Program-made: the position numbers and the translations under genes
Notes under the pieces: generated by a model
Database searches by the model: none
What the model saw: only the letters and a program-made list of their open reading frames with translations
What the model was told of the DNA's origin: nothing
Part shown: piece after piece, positions 60,108-64,000 of the stretch
Position numbering within the stretch: the stretch's first letter is position 1
Layout of the letters: every line of letters begins with the position of its first letter
Assembly: GCA_963716235.1 (NCBI GenBank)
Contig: CAVQTE010000002.1
Coordinates: 110,011-174,010, forward strand
From: Sva-07 sp963716235
GTDB lineage: Bacteria > Actinomycetota > Acidimicrobiia > Acidimicrobiales > Ilumatobacteraceae
DNA: 64,000 nt
Direction: 5' to 3'

Positions 60108-61925
60108 GACCTGACCCCTCGTCTCAACCACCAGGTACTCAACTCGCGGATCCAGCGGAGTTCGTCGACCAGCTCTGGGTGGCGGGCGATCATCACCTTG
60201 ACGAACGCGTCGACGAGGTCGGGTTGGAACTGCGAGCCCGACCCCGACATCACGAAGCGCACCGACTCAGCGAGATTCCATTCCCGCTTGTAGACCCGGC
60301 ACGTCGCAAGCCGTCGAAGACGTCGGCAATCGCGACGATGCGACCCGCCAGCGGAATCGCCAACCCGTTGAGACCGTTCGGATAGCCCGAGCCGTCCCAC
60401 CACTCGTGGTGTGACCACGCGGCCTCGGCGGCCAGCGAGAAGAGTTCGGTGGACACCCCGGCGAGCAGCCGCCGGCCGAGCACCGTGTGCTGCTTGACCT
60501 CGTGGTACTCCTCGACCGTGAGCGGGCCCGGCTTGAGCAGCACCGTGTCGGACACCGCAACCTTGCCGATGTCGTGCAGGCGCGCCGCGAGCCGTAGCCG
60601 CTCACACCATTCGGGTTGCTGGCCGATCGCATGGCCGATCTCGGCTGCGAGGTCACCAACGGCGCTCGTGTGTTTGGTGGTGTTGCCACCACGGAACTCG
60701 GCCAGGGCAGCGACCCGCTCGAACGCCTCGAGGTGGTAGGCGTCGACGTCGGCGTGGGTCGCTGCATAGTCGGCCACCAGCCCGGCGGTCTTGAGACGTG
60801 TGATCTCCGCGAGTTGGCGAGCGGCCTCGTTGTCGTGAGCGACCTGGACCGTCCGAGCCGCAGATCCGTCTCCGTCGTTGAAAATCTACGCGATGCAGGG
60901 CGAAATGGCGCTCACGGTGCTCGAGTGCCTCGGCGTGGCGACCGGCCTGCTTGTAGGCGATCGCCAGGAGATCGTGCACTTCGAGTTCAAGATCTCGCGA
61001 TGGTCGGTGCGGTCGGCGAGATCGAGTGCGGCGAGCAGCGTGGCGATCACGGTGTCGATCTGGCCGCTTCGCAACCGACGCGCCCTTCCGACACCATGGC
61101 GCCGAGCTGCTCGGTGGGGCTGAGGTGGTTGCCGTCGATCGATCGCGTGTCCCAGTCCTGGCGAGCCTCGGCGAAGCAGGTCGCTGCGGGGTGGAGATCG
61201 GCCAGACCGACGTGCGCTTCGACGAGGTCGGCGAGGAGGCTCCCGACGAGCTGGGGGGCGTGGACCCGCGCGGACTCGACGGCGCGGCGCCCGAGGTGGA
61301 GCCTCGACATGTTGGCCGCGACGTCCGCGAATGCGGGCGAAGGTTGCCGAGGACCATGGCATCGACGTCAGGCCGGTTCAACGGTTCGTTGACTGCCAGG
61401 GCGTTCTCGTAGGTGCTGATGGCTCGGCTGTAGTCGGCCATCGACTGGTAGATCGCCGCGATCGAGTGGAGGATTCGGCCCTCGTCGATGGCGTGATCGG
61501 TTGCCCGATAGATGTGCAAGGCCTCGAGACAATGATCCGAGCACACCGGGATAGTTGCTCGCCTGGTAGTCGACGACCCCGATCAGGTGGAGCGACCATG
61601 CGAGCGTGAGGCTGATCTCATTGGGTTCCGAGAGCTCGACCGCTTCCGACGCCAGCGCAAACGCGTACTCGGTGCGCCCTCGCTGATAGGCGATCGCGGC
61701 GAGCTGATAGAGCGCTTCGGCTTCATTATTCACGGAGGTGGTGGGCACAAGACAGAACACGTGCATGGAGAGCGAGTTGTCGAGCCCGGTGAGGGTGCGT
61801 CCGCCCGACACGATGCCGACTCGTCCAACAGCAAACGGACCTGCTGCTGTGCGATCGTCGATTCCGTCGTCGTGGTCTTCTGCACCGGTTGTCCTCGCTC
61901 ACGTTCTCTGTGGCCCTTGTTCATC
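60108..61925 (-). pseudogene. TPR and HD-GYP phosphodiesterase-like protein, heavily frameshifted
   Basis: ATG 61925 (MNKGHRERERG). TPR-type repeats follow in alternating frames: NNEAEALYQLAAIAYQRGRTEYAFALASEAVELS, LHSIAAIYQSMADYSRAISTYENALAVNEPL, and LAIAYKQAGRHAEALEHRERHFALH. The last third is an HD-GYP domain: NTTKHTSAVGDLAAEIG, LRLAARLHDIGKVAVSD (HD), WSHHEWWDGSGYPNGLNG (HHExxDGxGYP) and IADVFDGL, ending RVYKREWNLAES and FQPDLVDAF in another frame. HD-GYP enzymes hydrolyse cyclic di-GMP. At least six indels; the 3' end reaches the IS30 element. Confidence 0.75.
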
Positions 61926-62093
61926 GCCAACAACCGACAGTAACTTCGCAGCGAAACCGGCAGGCGAGGAACACGCCGATCTTGAACAACACCAGACCAC
62001 GAGTGAGCGCCGACCACGTTGCGTATTCTGGCCACCGCTATGCGAGCACAGCGAGGCGCCCGACAGTCGACCATAAAGCGATCGGGGCGTTCA

Positions 62094-62930
62094 CGCCCGT
62101 CGTTGCAATCGTCCCTTCAGCCTGCTCGCGCTGTTCGTGATCTGGCTGCCGATCGGCTGGGCGACCACGCTGTCCTACTCGTGGTTCGTGCTGGCCTTCC
62201 TGGTGGCCGGACTCGGGCTGTTCGTGCGACCGATCCAGGTATTGGTGCTCACTCCCCTGCTCGGCGCCCGTCGGCCGACGGCCGACGAAGCTGCCGTCAT
62301 CGAACCGCTGTCGGCGCGGATCGCGCAGGCCAACGACCTTCCCCCCAGCCGGTTTGTCGTGCACGTCCTCCCGTCGGACGAACTGAACGCGTTCGCCTGC
62401 GGGGGACATCTCGTCGTCGTGACGACCTACGCCGTCGACGAACTGTCACCGGGGCAGTTGCGTGGCGTGCTCGCCCACGAGTTCAGCCACCACCTCGGGT
62501 TGCACACCCGTGGCGATCACCATCGGGCACTGGCTGTCGGCGCCAGTCGTGCTCCTGGCACGCGCCGGGTTCTACCTGGAGAACGTCGCCCACGCTGCGG
62601 CCGGGAGTTTCGGACGCGAATCGCCGCTGATCTCGGCGGTCGGCAACGTCATCGGGCGTCATCAACGCTGTCTCGTGGATATTCACCGCCGCGTACGCGG
62701 GAGCGACGCCCTCGCCAACCTGGTCGGGCACTCGTCGGAGTACGAGGCAGATCGACGCGCCGTTCGCATGGGGTTCGGGCGCGAGCTCGCAAGTGCCCTG
62801 CGCCAACTACTCGCTGGAGGGTCCGGCGGCCGGCCAATGGCTGGCGGGCCAGGCTGGCGCATCACATCCTCCGGCGCGAACCCGCGTGGCTCGCATGGAA
62901 GGCGTGGATTGCGACACCCTGCGCTCTGAC
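62094..62930 (+). pseudogene. M48 family metalloprotease (HtpX-like), frameshifted
   Basis: Fragments in different frames, in order: a membrane segment SLLALFVIWLPIGWATTLSYSWFVLAF, a second hydrophobic stretch, DELNAFACGGHLVVVTTYAVDEL, the zinc-binding HEFSHHLGLH, HWLSAPVVLLARAGFY and EYEADRRAVRMGFGRELASAL (the third zinc ligand Glu), then HILRREPAWLAWK. All match HtpX/M48B membrane proteases. At least three indels. Start and end are approximate. Confidence 0.72.
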
Positions 62931-63441
62931 TCAGCCAGTGCCGATCGGGGCAACGACGGCATCGAGCACGTTCACCATGTCGCTGCGGAGCCAGGCCGAT
63001 GTCCATCCCACCGTCTGCCGCCGCTCACATAGACCACGTCGAACAGCTCGGCCGACTCGTCGACCACGGTGCGCAACCTTCTGCGCTGGCCGATCGGGCT
63101 GATCCCACCAATAGTAGCCCGACGAGCATTCGGCGCGTGCCAGGCTCGCACGTCACCGCCTTCTTCGCCCCGACGGCAGCCGCCACACGCTTCATGGAGG
63201 AGAGCTCGCGAGTGACGGGCACGACCGCCACGACCAGCTCGTCATCAGCGACGACCACGAGAGTCTTGAACACCTGGTCGTGGTCGAGGCCGAGCGCGAC
63301 AGCAGGGCCTCTCCGTCCGAAGTCGCGCAGATCCTCGCCGCGTTCATCTCGTGGATGGTGTAGGCGATCCAGGCGAATTCGAGAGCCACGACTGCAGGCG
63401 TCCACGGCCACGACTGTGAGAACTCCTCGGCGCTTGTAGAG
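62931..63441 (-). pseudogene. YbaK/EbsC-type aminoacyl-tRNA deacylase, frameshifted
   Basis: Fragments in order: TPAVVALE and WIAYTIHE near the N-terminus, LGLDHDQVFKTLVVVADDELVVAVVPVTRELSSMKRVAAAVGAKKAVTCEPG, VVDESAELFDVVYVSGGRR, MDIGLAPQ and DMVNVLDAVVAPIGTG with stop at 62931-62933. This is the Cys-tRNA(Pro)/YbaK fold; Lys in VFKTL is the key residue. At least four frame changes. The start is not resolved. Confidence 0.7.
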
Positions 63442-63442
63442 T
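63437..63442 (+). promoter_or_regulatory. -10 element TAGAGT, leaderless promoter
   Basis: TAGAGT-CGGCGC-GTG has the same 6-nt spacer as TAGAAT-CGGCGC-ATG at 3147. It supports GTG 63449 as a leaderless start of the thioesterase. Confidence 0.45.
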
Positions 63443-63448
63443 CGGCGC

Positions 63449-63975
63449 GTGCGTCTCTCCGCCGATGCCGTCGAGGTCACCCGATGACTACCAGTATCGC
63501 CACCAGATCCGTGTCCGTTTCGTCGAGACCCGACCACGATGGGCATCGTGCACCGCGGCAACTACCTGCACTACTTCAAAGAACAGCACCGTCGAGTACC
63601 TCCGCCACGTCGGTCAGCCCGTTGGCCAATTGGCGCGAGGCCGGATTGGAGTCGCCGGTTCTGGAATCGTTCGTGCGGATGCCGCCAGCGGCTCGAGTTC
63701 GACGAGTTGATCACGGTGCACCTGTCGCTCGCCGAGGTGACGAGGGCGACGTTCCAGATGGCCTACCTCGTCACCGTCGACGACGCCGACGGCGCTGCCG
63801 CAGGGCGTTGCGGGCGACCGGCGTGGGGGGGCCCGTGGTTCTCACCACGGCCGGTGGCCCGACCACGCTGCCGGCGTGGCTGGCCGGGGTCCGCGCTGAC
63901 GAATCGTCGCGTCTGAGCCGGCACCGTGTGACGGTTGCGGGTATTTGCACGGAGACGACGATGGAGACATTTTGA
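63449..63975 (+). pseudogene. 4-hydroxybenzoyl-CoA thioesterase-like (hotdog) protein, frameshifted
   Basis: GTG 63449 MRLSADAVEVT, then in successive frames PDDYQYRHQIRVRFVETRP, MGIVHRGNYLHYFKE, STVEYLRHVGQP, LANWREAGLESPVLESFVR and LEFDELITVHLSLAEVTRATFQMAYLVTVDD. This matches hotdog acyl-CoA thioesterases (VRFVETDxMGIVHHGNYLxYFE). Catalytic Asp before MGIVH has been lost in the broken part (TRPRW). At least four indels in 0.5 kb. Confidence 0.72.
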
Positions 63976-63979
63976 GGGC

Positions 63980-64000
63980 ATGGCTGACACTGCTGTTCCG
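63980..64000 (+). CDS. Possible start of a further gene, cut by the window edge
   Basis: GAGG lies 6 nt before ATGGCTGACACTGCTG, a plausible ribosome-binding site and start (MADTAVP). Only seven codons are present, so no function can be given. Confidence 0.2.

Noticed and set aside
1..64000. tRNA, rRNA or prophage genes
   Set aside because: No cloverleaf-compatible intergenic sequence, ribosomal RNA segment or phage structural gene was recognised on either strand.

Overview
The window comes from a high-GC Gram-positive bacterium, most likely an actinobacterium of the Acidimicrobiia/Ilumatobacter type. This rests on very GC-rich codon use, frequent GTG starts, leaderless TANNNT-type promoters, mycofactocin genes, actinobacterial P450/ferredoxin and acyl-CoA enzymes, and an MprAB-like two-component system. 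The taxonomic call is an inference; no rRNA or tRNA gene is visible.

Layout. 1-3.9 kb: a copper/metal block (cation diffusion facilitator, CopC-CopD fusion, YcnI-like protein, DUF305 protein). 3.8-7.3 kb: a PcrA/UvrD helicase carrying a 351-residue intein in motif III. 7.4-9.3 kb: a pterin dehydratase-glyoxalase fusion, then a redoxin gene interrupted by one in-frame TGA at the redox-active position, followed by a SECIS-like hairpin: a strong selenoprotein candidate. 9.4-19.7 kb: ABC-F ATPase, a frameshifted secreted protein, an FAD oxidoreductase, a flavin/F420-type oxidoreductase, an MprAB-like two-component system, a CrcB fluoride-channel pair, a P450 with its ferredoxin, and YaaA. 19.7-27.6 kb: MFS transporter, orphan DNA methyltransferase, SDR, old-yellow-enzyme-type reductase, and a frameshifted GH3 glucosidase. 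27.7-33.8 kb: a tight operon of DedA, a FixABCX-like electron-transfer flavoprotein system, and mycofactocin genes mftE and mftF, without mftABCD. 33.8-46.5 kb: membrane proteins, an alanine racemase-like protein, a ROK protein, a secreted transglycosylase-like protein, an IPNS-like oxygenase, D-cysteine desulfhydrase, uracil-DNA glycosylase, a YihY protein, a hydrolase-OsmC fusion, acyl-CoA dehydrogenase and an SDR. 46.5-49.8 kb: gatCAB. 49.8-52.2 kb: two divergent citrate synthase paralogues, one with an N-terminal DNA-binding domain, around an array of TCAAC half-sites. 52.2-58.3 kb: AlkD-like protein, GH36 alpha-galactosidase, MsmK-type ATPase, lgt, an esterase and a ferredoxin. 58.3-64 kb: TetR regulator, an IS30-family remnant, TPR-HD-GYP protein, M48 protease, YbaK-like deacylase and thioesterase, nearly all broken by small indels. 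This points to poor base accuracy near a contig end as much as to real decay.

Three hairpin families recur between genes, several directly abutting or overlapping stop codons. One has the core GGGGTC-W-GACCCC with arms of up to 22 bp. One has the core TCTTTCGGGGTCGGGTCCG. One is a tandem pair with ends TGAGC/GCTCA. They look like REP-type elements that could double as terminators. The most interesting items are the selenoprotein candidate, the helicase intein, the FixABCX-mftEF operon, the regulator-like citrate synthase with its repeated half-sites, and the hairpin families.
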